Of a stretch of 44,432 nt of DNA, positions 9,453 to 17,913 are shown in pieces; position 1 is the stretch's first letter; each line of letters starts with the position of its first letter. Source of the DNA: CANHCC01 sp040381555 (GTDB taxonomy: Bacteria > Bacteroidota > Bacteroidia > J057 > RFSG01); NCBI GenBank assembly GCA_040381555.1, contig JBEIHC010000011.1:1-44432 (forward strand), given 5' to 3'. The position numbers and the translations under genes were made by a program. The notes beneath the pieces were generated by a model. That model worked only from the letters and a program-made list of their open reading frames with translations. It searched no databases and had not been told where the DNA came from.

Positions 9453-10003
9453 AATACTGCCTTCCTGCTTTTTTGTTTTTTTGCCTTACTCAGGCTTTTG
9501 GCCAAACAGAGTGTAAACTTCAAAAAGGGAAACTCAAACAAATCATTAAAAACAGTAGCCCCTACTTTTATCGCCTAACCTGGGATGATAAAACTAAAAC
9601 CGAAACAGCTCAACTGGATGAAGAAAGTGAGCTGAAAATCACCCAAAGTGGATGTGATCGGCATCACACCGCTTTTGTTTTTCGATTCCCACTTCCTGAT
9701 AGTAGCCTAACATTACCGGAGGCCTTTTGGCCATCCCTTGCTTTTGTCTGGATGGACAGAGTATATGATGACCAGTTAAGTTGGCAACTCTATCGACAGG
9801 ATTTCCGAAAACAATTACTCCGATTTTATTCATCCGAAACAGGAAGTGGCCAGACCTATAATTTCCCTATATTGGAAAGAAATTTTTTTTACTATGAAAC
9901 CCTCAACCAGGGAAAAGTAGAGGTGCATGTAGAAGTCGTGCGGTACTTGTATAATGAGCGGGTCAAAAGACCTGGGGTTGAAGAAGAAGAATATCCGGAA
10001 TAA
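9449..10003 (+). CDS. Small exported protein of unknown function
   Basis: 184 residues, starting at a GTG that overlaps the thiD stop by 4 nt, so it is translationally coupled to thiD. The N-terminus KYCLPAFLFFCLTQAFGQ looks like a signal peptide ending at AFG-Q. The rest is soluble, rich in aromatic and charged residues, with two Cys early in the mature part (TECKLQKG and SGCDRH) that could pair in the periplasm. It ends in an acidic tail (EEEEYPE). I do not recognise a family. Its coupling to thiD does not establish a thiamine role. Confidence 0.7.
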   Translation: MKYCLPAFLFFCLTQAFGQTECKLQKGKLKQIIKNSSPYFYRLTWDDKTKTETAQLDEESELKITQSGCDRHHTAFVFRFPLPDSSLTLPEAFWPSLAFVWMDRVYDDQLSWQLYRQDFRKQLLRFYSSETGSGQTYNFPILERNFFYYETLNQGKVEVHVEVVRYLYNERVKRPGVEEEEYPE

Positions 10004-10037
10004 TTAGGACTTTATTAGAAAGCGTTGGCAATAAATA

Positions 10038-10066
10038 GGCTTACCCTAAGCAAAGGCTTACCCTAA
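10038..10066. repeat. Two direct copies of GGCTTACCCTAA, 17-nt period
   Basis: GGCTTACCCTAA occurs at 10038-10049 and again at 10055-10066, separated by GCAAA. It lies in the gap between two convergent genes. The function is unknown; a remnant of a tandem repeat is the simplest reading. Confidence 0.6.
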
Positions 10067-10213
10067 ACCGAAAATTAGGCATAGTAAAAATTTTGAGAAA
10101 TTGACATCCAAAACAATGCATGCTTTTTTTATAGGTTTACAAATAAATTCCTTGCACCTGAATAACCCCAATAAACCTGAATTAAGCAATAGTGAGGATT
10201 GATAACTTTCGAG

Positions 10214-10243
10214 CAATAAATAAACAAACTTGTTTATTTATTG
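10214..10243. terminator. Perfect 14-bp inverted repeat between convergent genes
   Basis: CAATAAATAAACAA (10214-10227) is followed after two bases by its exact reverse complement (10230-10243). It sits between the plus-strand gene ending at 10003 and the minus-strand gene ending at 10284, where a two-way terminator is expected. The stem is AT-rich and no long U tract follows, so termination is plausible, not proven; a protein-binding palindrome is the alternative. Confidence 0.5.
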
Positions 10244-10283
10244 GCCCTCTTGTTGCTTTCTACCTAAGCAAAAAATTCTTTCC

Positions 10284-11381
10284 TTAAAAAGAATAAGACA
10301 TACTCCCAGTGAGCGATTGATTCCGAAAAGCCCTTGCATTTTCTGGAGTAAAAAAGGGCTGGGAATATAAAAACGCTCGGTATTCCAATCGCATCAAAAA
10401 ACCAGGAAATAATTCATAATCTGAATTCAGGCTATAGCCATAAATTTCTGTACTGTTTGGGCCTGGATTCGAAATTACCTGTTCCATTAAATCAGAATAG
10501 TACTCTCCTCTTACAGCCATTCTCCATTTGGGAGTAGGGGTGTACCGAAACATAATTATCGGAGCATACCAATGCCCAACTGAATCCGAGAATCCTTCTT
10601 GAATTCCTACATCCAGTCCAGCAATTAATCCAATTTTTGGTGTCAATTGAATTACACTGAAAAAATTATGAAAAAACCGTAATCGTGGAGTAGAAATAGG
10701 ATTAGTGAAATTCAGAACCGGGACATGACCCAAAAAAGAACTGCTGTTGAGGGTAATCTTGTCCGTTGGGGTAAATACAATCTGATGCCCTACCGAGGGC
10801 AGTTGATGTCCATTCATCATCCGCATGGTTTGCCATCCATTCAGCATCAGCACCATGAACTTCCATTTCTTTGAAGGGGTGGAGTAATGAAGGCGAATGC
10901 CACTTTCATAATAAGGAGAGTTCTCAGCTAATATACTTCGAGTGAGTGTCCAGGATTCAGCCCCGACTGCACTCTCAAAACCTATATGGGAGGAGAACAC
11001 ACCTGCATCCAACCAAAGTTCTCGTGTTGGCGATAATTTCGCTCCTAACCAAGCTTCCCTTAATGATCTAAATAATGGTAGTTCGTGGGCTAGGTTTGTC
11101 TGGGCATAAGTTCCTGTCATTAGAGAAAACTCTGCCTTGACTCTTTCATTTCTATAGGAAGCTGTCAGGTAAGCTAGGTTTAAGGCAAACTCAGAAGTAC
11201 GATTATAGGAGGAAAGAAACGAGGGACGAGTATGGGCTGAAGGCTGGTCTGAGTCAAAACTATAATAACTCTCTACATAACCTGAAATATGTAAGGGATT
11301 CTGAATAGTATCAACTTGAGCAAATGCAGGAGATGCGATTAGCAAAGCCAGATGAAGTAGAAGTAATGATAATGGTCTCAC
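10284..11381 (-). CDS. BBP2-type outer-membrane beta-barrel porin
   Basis: 365 residues with a clear signal peptide (LLLLHLALLIASPAFAQ). The mature protein consists of alternating amphipathic strands and ends in an aromatic residue (SMSYSF), as outer-membrane barrels do. Sequence hallmarks fit the Bacteroidota porin family BBP2 (Pfam PF07642, OmpL-like): GYVESYYSFD near the mature N-terminus, YNRTSEFALNLAYL, a WLDAGVFSSHIGFES strand pair and TRSILAENSPYYESG. Its transported solute is unknown. The start overlaps the stop of the preceding membrane-protein gene by 4 nt, so the barrel is the last gene of the unit pdxJ > membrane protein > barrel. Confidence 0.85.
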   Translation of the reverse strand: MRPLSLLLLHLALLIASPAFAQVDTIQNPLHISGYVESYYSFDSDQPSAHTRPSFLSSYNRTSEFALNLAYLTASYRNERVKAEFSLMTGTYAQTNLAHELPLFRSLREAWLGAKLSPTRELWLDAGVFSSHIGFESAVGAESWTLTRSILAENSPYYESGIRLHYSTPSKKWKFMVLMLNGWQTMRMMNGHQLPSVGHQIVFTPTDKITLNSSSFLGHVPVLNFTNPISTPRLRFFHNFFSVIQLTPKIGLIAGLDVGIQEGFSDSVGHWYAPIIMFRYTPTPKWRMAVRGEYYSDLMEQVISNPGPNSTEIYGYSLNSDYELFPGFLMRLEYRAFLYSQPFFTPENARAFRNQSLTGSMSYSF

Positions 11382-12865
11382 TTGATTTCGAATAAACTTG
11401 CTGATTGGTTATGCGCCCTAAGTATTCCTTCTACAGGTAATGCTCGATTCCCTACAACAAGGGCGTGCGTCACCCCGAGTGAAATAATCCCCATTGAGTC
11501 CGGCATTGGGGGTTGTGCCTCCCAAGAGTTCCCTAGCAATACATACGGATCTTTCCCTTCTTTCCACCTGATGGGGAAATAATCTGTGTGGGCTGAATAA
11601 TTATCCAGAAAAACAATGTCTTTTGATTCCGAAACTAAAGGAACTACATGTAAAAACACCCGAGCATTCCAACTAAACTCTGCCTCTTGTTCTAATACCA
11701 AAGGCATTACTATTGCGCCATCCGGAATCTCTGAACCTATTGCACGAATATCCTTCCACTCTTTTTCAATTTGCTTTTGGGTATCATATTTATTCCACAA
11801 TAGAAAAATAAATGCCGCTAAAAAAAAGTATCGAATCATTCGAAGTAAGGCTGATGGTATATCTGAAAAAGCAATGCCAATACTCAGACTGATGCTCATT
11901 AAAATCAAAATTCTGGAATGAATATACAGATTCTCCGATTGACCAGAAGGGGCATAAAAATAAACCAGTAATAAGCCAATGCCTACAATTGAAAATAGGA
12001 TTGAAATGAATGTACGCGTATAATATAAATTGAGTATTGTTAAAAAAACCAAGGAAAGTAAGAGCAGCTTAAATACAGTTCCTTCGGATTCATTATACCA
12101 AATCCAATCCTGCATCGTTCGAATATTTTCCCATAAGGCCCCTGCATCTGCAGCGTTCCAGTCCAAAGAATGAATAGGAGGCGAGAAAACAATATAAATA
12201 ACTGCTACTGGAATTAAATGCCAAAATAATTTAATCCTATTATTGAAGGAAATTATCTCAGTTTTACTTTCTGTCCTTTCACCAGAATAAGCTAGAATAA
12301 GTAATAGAGCAAGAGCTATCGCCAAATAAAAAATAAGGGGATTGGTCAGATAAAGTAGAATTGATAAAAGGATAAAGATATTACTATTTTTATTCTTTGT
12401 CAGACTGGGAATTATGGATAAAAAATGAAGCATTAATCCTATCCCAAAAATAAAATTACTGAATCCCTTCAGAAACAAAACAGAAAAAACAAAAGGCAAG
12501 ACCAAGGGTGCATTTTCCTCTCTTCCCGGATAAAATGAATTAAGAAAAGCACGGGAACCAGAGAATGTGGTGGTAACCATGAACAGGACCAAAAGGCGAT
12601 GCACCCATTCAGGCGAACAAAAATAGGAGAGTAATAAAGCAGCCCATTGAGTAAATGAGTTGACCCAAACATTTTCACCCCACTCAAACCAATTAGAATA
12701 AACAGAACTTCCAGAAAATAGAAGTTCTTTCATTATTCGCCCGGTATAAATATGCACGGGTATATCTTGTGTCAGGGTAAAGGGTCCTGCCAGAAAATAC
12801 AACCAGATTAAAATAGTCAATAAGCCATTACGAGAGGAGCGACTATGTTGAAATTGAACATGCAT
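11378..12865 (-). CDS. Polytopic inner-membrane protein, unknown function
   Basis: 495 residues with about ten to twelve hydrophobic segments, the last near residue 350, then a soluble C-terminal domain of ~140 residues (from about DTQKQIEKEWKDIRAIGS). The layout, many helices then a periplasmic tail, and the first loop TQDIPVHIYTGRIMKEL resemble GT-C glycosyltransferase-like proteins, but no catalytic motif is certain, so no enzyme is claimed. It starts 1 nt after the pdxJ stop and overlaps the BBP2 barrel gene by 4 nt. That packing makes a single translationally coupled unit. Confidence 0.7.
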   Translation of the reverse strand: MHVQFQHSRSSRNGLLTILIWLYFLAGPFTLTQDIPVHIYTGRIMKELLFSGSSVYSNWFEWGENVWVNSFTQWAALLLSYFCSPEWVHRLLVLFMVTTTFSGSRAFLNSFYPGREENAPLVLPFVFSVLFLKGFSNFIFGIGLMLHFLSIIPSLTKNKNSNIFILLSILLYLTNPLIFYLAIALALLLILAYSGERTESKTEIISFNNRIKLFWHLIPVAVIYIVFSPPIHSLDWNAADAGALWENIRTMQDWIWYNESEGTVFKLLLLSLVFLTILNLYYTRTFISILFSIVGIGLLLVYFYAPSGQSENLYIHSRILILMSISLSIGIAFSDIPSALLRMIRYFFLAAFIFLLWNKYDTQKQIEKEWKDIRAIGSEIPDGAIVMPLVLEQEAEFSWNARVFLHVVPLVSESKDIVFLDNYSAHTDYFPIRWKEGKDPYVLLGNSWEAQPPMPDSMGIISLGVTHALVVGNRALPVEGILRAHNQSASLFEIK

Positions 12866-12866
12866 T

Positions 12867-13586
12867 TCAGGCAGTTTTGAGGCAATTTAAGTAAGCCTGA
12901 ATGGTTTTTTCCAAACCCAAATAAAGGGCATCACAAACAAGGGCATGTCCGATGGAAACTTCTAACAAACCCGGCAGGTTTTGTGCAAAATAGCTCAGGT
13001 TTTCCAAACTTAAATCATGACCTGCATTCAAGCCAAGACTGCATTTTTGGGCTTCTTCGGCGGCTAAGATAAAAGGAAGAATTGCCTGTTCCTTATTTTG
13101 AGAATATGCGGAAGCATAGGGTTCGGTATATAGTTCTATGCGATTGGTGCCAGTATCTGCTGCAGCAGCCACGGCATCTATTTCTGCATTCGTAAATAAG
13201 GAAGTGCGTATTCCTGCTTCTTGGAAGCGCTTCAAAATGGGAATTAAGAAATCTTTGTGCGTTTTACTATCCCAGCCAGTGTTAGAGGTAAGAGCATCCG
13301 GGGGGTCGGGAACCAAAGTAACCTGTGCGGGTCGAACGCGCTCTACTAAGTCTATAAAATCAGGAGAAGGATAGCCTTCGATATTGAATTCGACAGAGAG
13401 GGCTCCCGAGAGCTCTACCACATCTTGCCGGCGAATATGTCTTTCATCTGGGCGGGGGTGAACCGTAATCCCCTGCGCACCAAAAGCCACGCAATCTTTT
13501 GCCACCTGAAGCACATTGGGGTTATTTCCCCCGCGAGCATTCCTCAGAGTAGCTATTTTATTAACATTTACACTAAGCCGAATCAT
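12867..13586 (-). CDS. pdxJ: Pyridoxine 5'-phosphate synthase
   Basis: PdxJ condenses 1-deoxyxylulose 5-phosphate with 3-amino-2-oxopropyl phosphate to form pyridoxine 5'-phosphate in the DXP-dependent vitamin B6 pathway. 239 residues, the standard length. Signature stretches are LSVNVNKIATLRNARGG at the N-terminus, QGITVHPRPDERHIRRQDV, FNIEGYPSPDF, QVTLVPDPPDALTSNTGWD and LNAGHDLSLENL, with EVSIGHALVCDAL at the phosphate-binding end. First gene of a three-gene unit with a membrane protein and an outer-membrane barrel, an uncommon setting. A TAACTTGC box stands 4 nt before the ATG. Confidence 0.97.
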   Translation of the reverse strand: MIRLSVNVNKIATLRNARGGNNPNVLQVAKDCVAFGAQGITVHPRPDERHIRRQDVVELSGALSVEFNIEGYPSPDFIDLVERVRPAQVTLVPDPPDALTSNTGWDSKTHKDFLIPILKRFQEAGIRTSLFTNAEIDAVAAAADTGTNRIELYTEPYASAYSQNKEQAILPFILAAEEAQKCSLGLNAGHDLSLENLSYFAQNLPGLLEVSIGHALVCDALYLGLEKTIQAYLNCLKTA

Positions 13587-13590
13587 GGAC

Positions 13591-13598
13591 GCAAGTTA
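13591..13598 (-). promoter_or_regulatory. Near-consensus -7 box of pdxJ
   Basis: Minus strand TAACTTGC, two bases off TAnnTTTG, placed 4 nt before the pdxJ ATG. The spacing is the same as for metG and radC, which is the main reason to list it. Confidence 0.4.
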
Positions 13599-13649
13599 CT
13601 AAGTCAGATTCGATTATTAGTAACTAGAGGCCATCCAGAAGAAATTCTT

Positions 13650-14786
13650 TTAACTGAGCACCCAAGTTTCTGCCTTTTCTATCAGTTCAGTCAACCAAGC
13701 CAGAATAAGAGATTGCCCTTCTTCTGAATGCTCCTGTTTTGGCAACTTGCATCTACCATGAGCTAGGGAGTGATTCATGCAGCAATTATACCAATCGTCT
13801 AAATGAGAGGGACGCATATTCAAACTGGCTTCTCGATCAATAATATTGAGTTTTTTCTCTGGTTGTTTTTCTTCTTCGTCAGATAATTCCTGACCTTTTT
13901 TATCGGGCTTTAACAATTCATCTAAGTTTGGCTGACCAGCATTCACCCAGGCAGTGTACCAATAGGAGCCTATGCGATAAATGGTGGTACGCATGCGTCG
14001 CTCTACCTGACCTGCCAGCCTATCATGATAAGCCTTACTAAAATCATAAGAATATACTTTGGTCAGAACATTGTTCCGGTTCTCGTATCCGTATTTTCGA
14101 TCCTGCCCATACTCTTTGGTTAATTGCTTTTCAAACGAAAAAACAGAATCTAATGCTGTATGGCTTTCTAACACCGTTCTCCAAGCTTCCTCTAAAGGGT
14201 CTTCGATATAAACTGCTCTGCCAACATAATAATTATAGGTATCTCCATACATTTCTGGAAGACGACTTTCCCAAAAACCGTGAATGCCGTATTGTCCGGA
14301 CATCTGCCCATTATAATTCTCCGTAGTGTGCAAGGGTACATTTGAATCCCCCACATAATGGCCAAAATCTGTTGATACTTTCAAAATACGCTTCACATCC
14401 TTGTCTCGAAAGGCCTGAGTGAGCCGCATCAACATTACCTGCAAATGCCAAGGAACAATCCCATAAGAACGGAGCGTATCTTCTGAATATTTCTGTACGG
14501 CATCCTTCCATTTTCGGGGGATACCATCAAACGGAAATTCCTCGTAATGATCTACATCTATATAATGATTCTCCGCTTCCCCTTCCACCATGTAGCGACG
14601 ACTATCTGGATCTACCGCATGCTCCGTGATATACTCAATGTGAAACTTATAAAACTTCAGCATTTCCGGAGGTAGCGTAAATACAGCTAATCTGTTCAAT
14701 CGCTTATGCGCCCAAAAACCCCAAGCTGGTAATTCAAGGGAATTGAATAGAAGCAGAATAGAAAGAAAGATACTGAGTATTCGCAT
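13650..14786 (-). CDS. Exported zinc-dependent phospholipase C / P1 nuclease-like protein
   Basis: 378 residues with a signal peptide (IFLSILLLFNSLELPAWG). The mature part begins WGFWAHKRLNR, so the N-terminal Trp/His used as zinc ligand in the phospholipase C/P1 nuclease fold is in place. Further ligand motifs are DVDHYEEF and FGHYVGDSNVPLHTTENYNG, then GIHGFWESRLPE, the H-x3-D / H-G-x-W-E pattern of this superfamily. An acidic/basic linker (KPDKKGQELSDEEEKQPEKK) precedes a C-terminal Cys-containing segment. The fold is well supported; whether the substrate is phospholipid, nucleic acid or something else cannot be told. Single gene with its own TAAATTTG box 16 nt before the ATG. Confidence 0.8.
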   Translation of the reverse strand: MRILSIFLSILLLFNSLELPAWGFWAHKRLNRLAVFTLPPEMLKFYKFHIEYITEHAVDPDSRRYMVEGEAENHYIDVDHYEEFPFDGIPRKWKDAVQKYSEDTLRSYGIVPWHLQVMLMRLTQAFRDKDVKRILKVSTDFGHYVGDSNVPLHTTENYNGQMSGQYGIHGFWESRLPEMYGDTYNYYVGRAVYIEDPLEEAWRTVLESHTALDSVFSFEKQLTKEYGQDRKYGYENRNNVLTKVYSYDFSKAYHDRLAGQVERRMRTTIYRIGSYWYTAWVNAGQPNLDELLKPDKKGQELSDEEEKQPEKKLNIIDREASLNMRPSHLDDWYNCCMNHSLAHGRCKLPKQEHSEEGQSLILAWLTELIEKAETWVLS

Positions 14787-14802
14787 ATAGAGTAAACTGT
14801 CA

Positions 14803-14810
14803 CAAATTTA
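14803..14810 (-). promoter_or_regulatory. -7 box of the phospholipase C-like gene
   Basis: Minus strand TAAATTTG, an exact TAnnTTTG match, 16 nt before the ATG at 14786. Confidence 0.5.
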
Positions 14811-14865
14811 AACGACCAATTGATTTAAAAGATATAATTTAGATTATTATACCCTAAAGTTTACC

Positions 14866-14908
14866 CTGAGTAAAAATAGTATCCCCAAATCTCTAGGGGC
14901 CTACTCAG
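14866..14908. repeat. Nested inverted repeat downstream of mazG-like gene
   Basis: CTGAGTA (14866-14872) pairs with TACTCAG (14902-14908), and inside it CCCC (14883-14886) pairs with GGGG (14896-14899). It lies between the mazG-like stop and the promoter of the phospholipase C-like gene, so it may end the radC-dtd-mazG transcript or form part of a regulatory structure. There is no clear U tract on the minus strand. Confidence 0.4.
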
Positions 14909-14978
14909 CCTTTTTAGGTTAATTCAATCGGTTTAATTAGGATAACATGCAAGGTAAACTAGGCACAAAAGCGTTGAT

Positions 14979-15314
14979 TTATTTCAACTTCTCATTTTCC
15001 TTATGTCGTGTTGCATCCCGAATCGTTCGTTTTTCCATGCCTTTTTCAAACTCTTCGGTCAAATTAATTCCAGTTTGATTGGCCAAACAAATTAGTACAA
15101 ACAATACATCGGCCAATTCTTCCCCCAGATTTTTACTTAAGTCTGCCTTTTTAAATGACTGATCGCCATAGGTTCGGGCAATAATCCGAGCCACCTCCCC
15201 CACTTCTTCTGTTAGAATGGCCATATTAGTCAACTCCGAAAAATATCGAACACCAACCGTTTGAATCCATGAGTCCACTTGTTGCTGAGCTTGTTGTAAG
15301 CTTACTTCTTTCAT
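14979..15314 (-). CDS. MazG-like nucleotide pyrophosphohydrolase
   Basis: 111 residues, a single MazG-like all-alpha NTP-PPase domain. The metal-binding motifs are visible: EEVGEVARI (ExxE type) near residue 36, and GEELADVLFVLICLANQTG (ExxD) near 64-82. Such enzymes hydrolyse (d)NTPs, often non-canonical ones, to NMP and PPi. The short single-domain form differs from E. coli MazG with two domains, and no MazF/MazE genes are nearby, so a toxin-antitoxin link is not implied. Seven nt separate it from the upstream dtd; both are nucleotide or translation quality-control enzymes. Confidence 0.85.
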   Translation of the reverse strand: MKEVSLQQAQQQVDSWIQTVGVRYFSELTNMAILTEEVGEVARIIARTYGDQSFKKADLSKNLGEELADVLFVLICLANQTGINLTEEFEKGMEKRTIRDATRHKENEKLK

Positions 15315-15321
15315 AACATTA

Positions 15322-15771
15322 TTATATATCTTCTGAATCTAACCAAATGGTAACAGGGCCATCATTTAGGATCTGAACCTTCATATCCGCCGCAAAAATG
15401 CCTGTTTCGATTTGTAAAGTGCAAGAATCCCGAAATCTTTGAACAAAATTCTGATATTGCTCCAAAGCTTGAACCGGGGGCGAAGCCTGTATATACGAAG
15501 GTCGATTCCCTTTTTTACAGTCAGCATACAGGGTAAACTGAGAAACCAACAACAGCCCCCCCGAAACATCTGTCACGGATAAATTCATCTTTCCGGTGTC
15601 GTCGGGGAAAATCCGAAGTTGCAAAATCTTTCGAATCATTTTATCCATAATGGAAGGTTCATCTTCGGGAGAAAACCCTAACAAAATCAATAATCCCTTT
15701 CCGATCTGCCCGCAAATTTGTCCTTCAACCTCTACAGAAGACTCTAACACTCTCTGAATCAATACACGCAT
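15322..15771 (-). CDS. dtd: D-aminoacyl-tRNA deacylase
   Basis: DTD removes D-amino acids (and Gly) mischarged on tRNAs. 149 residues, the normal size. The start is set at the ATG at 15771 (MRVLIQRVLESSVEVEG) although the frame is open to 15816, since DTD proteins begin exactly with M-(R/K)-x-(V/L)-(I/V)-QRV. The two active-site motifs are present: GGLLLVSQFTLYAD (SQxT) and LNDGPVTIWLDS (NxGPVT, with the cross-subunit Gly-cisPro). A TACCTTCG stretch at 15781-15788 on the minus strand, one base off the -7 consensus, is a possible own promoter. Upstream is radC, downstream the mazG-like gene. Confidence 0.96.
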   Translation of the reverse strand: MRVLIQRVLESSVEVEGQICGQIGKGLLILLGFSPEDEPSIMDKMIRKILQLRIFPDDTGKMNLSVTDVSGGLLLVSQFTLYADCKKGNRPSYIQASPPVQALEQYQNFVQRFRDSCTLQIETGIFAADMKVQILNDGPVTIWLDSEDI

Positions 15772-15937
15772 ACAGTTAACCGAAGGTAAAATAGGCAAGA
15801 ATAGATTTCTTCCCATTCTCTCTGAGCCTAAAACTACAAATACCCTGAAATTTCCGAGTGGATATTTTTATAGATATGAGAGATTTAATTCTGAACTCTA
15901 GGAGAGTAGGATGCAAGTTTTTACCTCAATTACAGTT

Positions 15938-16636
15938 TTAAATCAATCCTTCATCTGCAAAGCTAAAATATCCGTCTTGACCGATAATGATGTGATCTAT
16001 TAGAGCAATATCCAGGAGCTTGCCGGTTTCTTTTATTTTGAAGGTAATTTCTCGATCTGCCTGACTGGGAGTTAAGCTTCCAGAAGGATGATTATGGGCA
16101 ACCAAAATAGAACTAGCCAACTGATTAACGGCTTCTTTAAAAATCATTTTTACATCTACAATGGTTGCGGTTGTTCCACCCATTGAGAGAATTTTTTCGC
16201 TTTTCACCTGATGATTTCGGGAAAGAAAGAGAACAAAAAACACTTCATGGGTAAAATCTTGCAACCTAGGAATAAGATAATTTCCGGCTGAGGCTGAATT
16301 GATGATTTTAAAGGGTTTATGCTGGAGTTGTTGCCGGCGTCGACCTAACTCAAAAGCAGCAGCAATGCTCACTGCTTTGGCAGCTCCTATTCCTTTGATC
16401 TTCATCAGTTCCGAGGGGGAGCAGGCTGCCAAGGTAAGCAAACCTGAAGTTTCACGCAGTAACTCCCGTGCAAGTTGTACAGCAGACATTTCTCTGGTAC
16501 CTGTGGAGAGTATTAGGGCAATCAATTCCGGATCAGACAATGAACTTAGGCCTTTCTGAATAAGTTTTTCCCTGGGCCTATCCTCTGCAAGCAGGTCTTT
16601 AATTCGATTGAGATTGGGCTTGTAGTTTGTTTTCAT
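15938..16636 (-). CDS. radC: RadC-family JAB-domain protein
   Basis: 232 residues. The N-terminal part holds a helix-hairpin-helix-like segment (MKIKGIGAAKAVSIAAAFELG), the C-terminal half a JAB/MPN-type metalloprotease-like fold with the zinc motif HNHPSGSLTPSQAD, that is H-x-H-P-S-G-x2-x-P-S-x2-D. RadC was named for DNA repair but that role was later questioned, and the molecular function is unsettled. First of three minus-strand genes radC > dtd > mazG-like, though 166 nt separate it from dtd. A TATCTTGC box sits 4 nt before the ATG. Confidence 0.95.
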   Translation of the reverse strand: MKTNYKPNLNRIKDLLAEDRPREKLIQKGLSSLSDPELIALILSTGTREMSAVQLARELLRETSGLLTLAACSPSELMKIKGIGAAKAVSIAAAFELGRRRQQLQHKPFKIINSASAGNYLIPRLQDFTHEVFFVLFLSRNHQVKSEKILSMGGTTATIVDVKMIFKEAVNQLASSILVAHNHPSGSLTPSQADREITFKIKETGKLLDIALIDHIIIGQDGYFSFADEGLI

Positions 16637-16640
16637 AGCC

Positions 16641-16648
16641 GCAAGATA
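16641..16648 (-). promoter_or_regulatory. Near-consensus -7 box of radC
   Basis: Minus strand TATCTTGC, two bases off TAnnTTTG, 4 nt before the radC ATG; same spacing as metG and pdxJ. Confidence 0.4.
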
Positions 16649-16767
16649 CTACCAACAGGAAAACAAGTTCCGGACATTTGAAGACCAAAGGCAATCCGTA
16701 GAATTATTTCGAATTATTAATCATATCTGGATTTAGAATGGCGATTATTCCGAACTTTGAAAATTGT

Positions 16768-17913
16768 ATGGCGGTTAAAATTTTATGTGTATTTCCAGGC
16801 TCTATGTTGGAGGAGGGTCTTGCCTGGGTTCTAGAAACCATGCCAGAAGCGCATTTTACCCCTGTTACTTGGCTAAAAGATCATAAAAAAGGAGATCTCG
16901 CATTTGAAGATTTCGCCACTCCCCAAGCTCTTTTTGCCCATGTACAACCTAAGTTAATCCTTTTCAAATCTATTTCCAGTTACCATGAAATTGCCGTAAA
17001 CCGGTATGCCCAACTCAACAATATCCCCACCATTTTGATTGGACATGGAGACAACTCGCTTGAGGCTGCCAACAATATAATATACCTGAATCGACCCATT
17101 TTAAATTCTCGGTTTGACCGGCTAAAACAAGTGCTCAGCTTTTATATTCTTTCTGCCCCTTTGAATGAATGGGGAGACAGAATCAATTACCTAATGAAAG
17201 CCGTCAAAACCGGAAATCCTTATGAAGCAGCCGAAATCCTGAAAAAACCAATTCATCGCGCAGATTTTGCTCTTGCCTTAACCGATTCCTCCCAAAAAGT
17301 GATGATAGAAAAATTAGGATACCCTAAAGCCAGAGTCCGGGTAATGGGCGACCCCCTGGCAGTGGAGGTGAATCAAAATACTTTTTCGAATGAATATGTG
17401 CTATTCATCGACAGCGATTTAGAATCCTTAAGGAATACTCTACCTGAAACATATGACCCTTGGTACGAGTTGTTCTCCCAAATATTCTGCCTGCTCCCAC
17501 CCGAGATCCCTTTGGTGATCAGACTGCATCCGAATACACCTTCGGGAAAATATCATTTTGTGCACAATATTCCGGGCGTAAGTATTTCTTACGACAGAAC
17601 TCCAGTGGAGGACATTGCCGGAGCATCCCTTGTTTGTGGCTTCCGAAGCACCCTATTGAGCCTGTCTCTTACGATGGATAAACCGGTGTTGCTCGCAGAT
17701 GAATGGAATACTTATTTCCCTGCTTTCCCAGATGAGGCCAATGGATTATATATTAAAGCAAGTCAGATTGTCGATAAGACTTCTATCGGTCCCTGGCCAC
17801 CTCCCTCCGCATTGAATAAACTCAATTTAGAACTATTGCGAAAAGCCAGAGGATATGGCCTACCTGCAATTGAGATTGCCCGAAACCTATTTCAACATTC
17901 CCTTTCTGCATGA
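16768..17913 (+). CDS. GT-B-like protein, probable cell-surface polysaccharide transferase
   Basis: 381 residues from the ATG at 16768; the frame also has an ATG at 16738. The later start is preferred because MAVKILCVFPGSMLEEG begins the first Rossmann strand and because GAACTTTG, close to the -7 box, lies 8 nt before it. No membrane segment. The C-terminal half has VIRLHPNTPSGKYH, then SISYDRTPVEDIAGASLVCG and FRSTLLSLSLTMDKPVLLAD. This order (H-P in a basic loop, then a D-x2-x2-S-x-V and S/T-rich donor site) is seen in CDP-glycerol transferase and polysialyltransferase-type GT-B folds. No precise family is claimed. It overlaps the flippase gene by 4 nt, which supports a role in envelope glycan synthesis. 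Confidence 0.65.
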   Translation: MAVKILCVFPGSMLEEGLAWVLETMPEAHFTPVTWLKDHKKGDLAFEDFATPQALFAHVQPKLILFKSISSYHEIAVNRYAQLNNIPTILIGHGDNSLEAANNIIYLNRPILNSRFDRLKQVLSFYILSAPLNEWGDRINYLMKAVKTGNPYEAAEILKKPIHRADFALALTDSSQKVMIEKLGYPKARVRVMGDPLAVEVNQNTFSNEYVLFIDSDLESLRNTLPETYDPWYELFSQIFCLLPPEIPLVIRLHPNTPSGKYHFVHNIPGVSISYDRTPVEDIAGASLVCGFRSTLLSLSLTMDKPVLLADEWNTYFPAFPDEANGLYIKASQIVDKTSIGPWPPPSALNKLNLELLRKARGYGLPAIEIARNLFQHSLSA

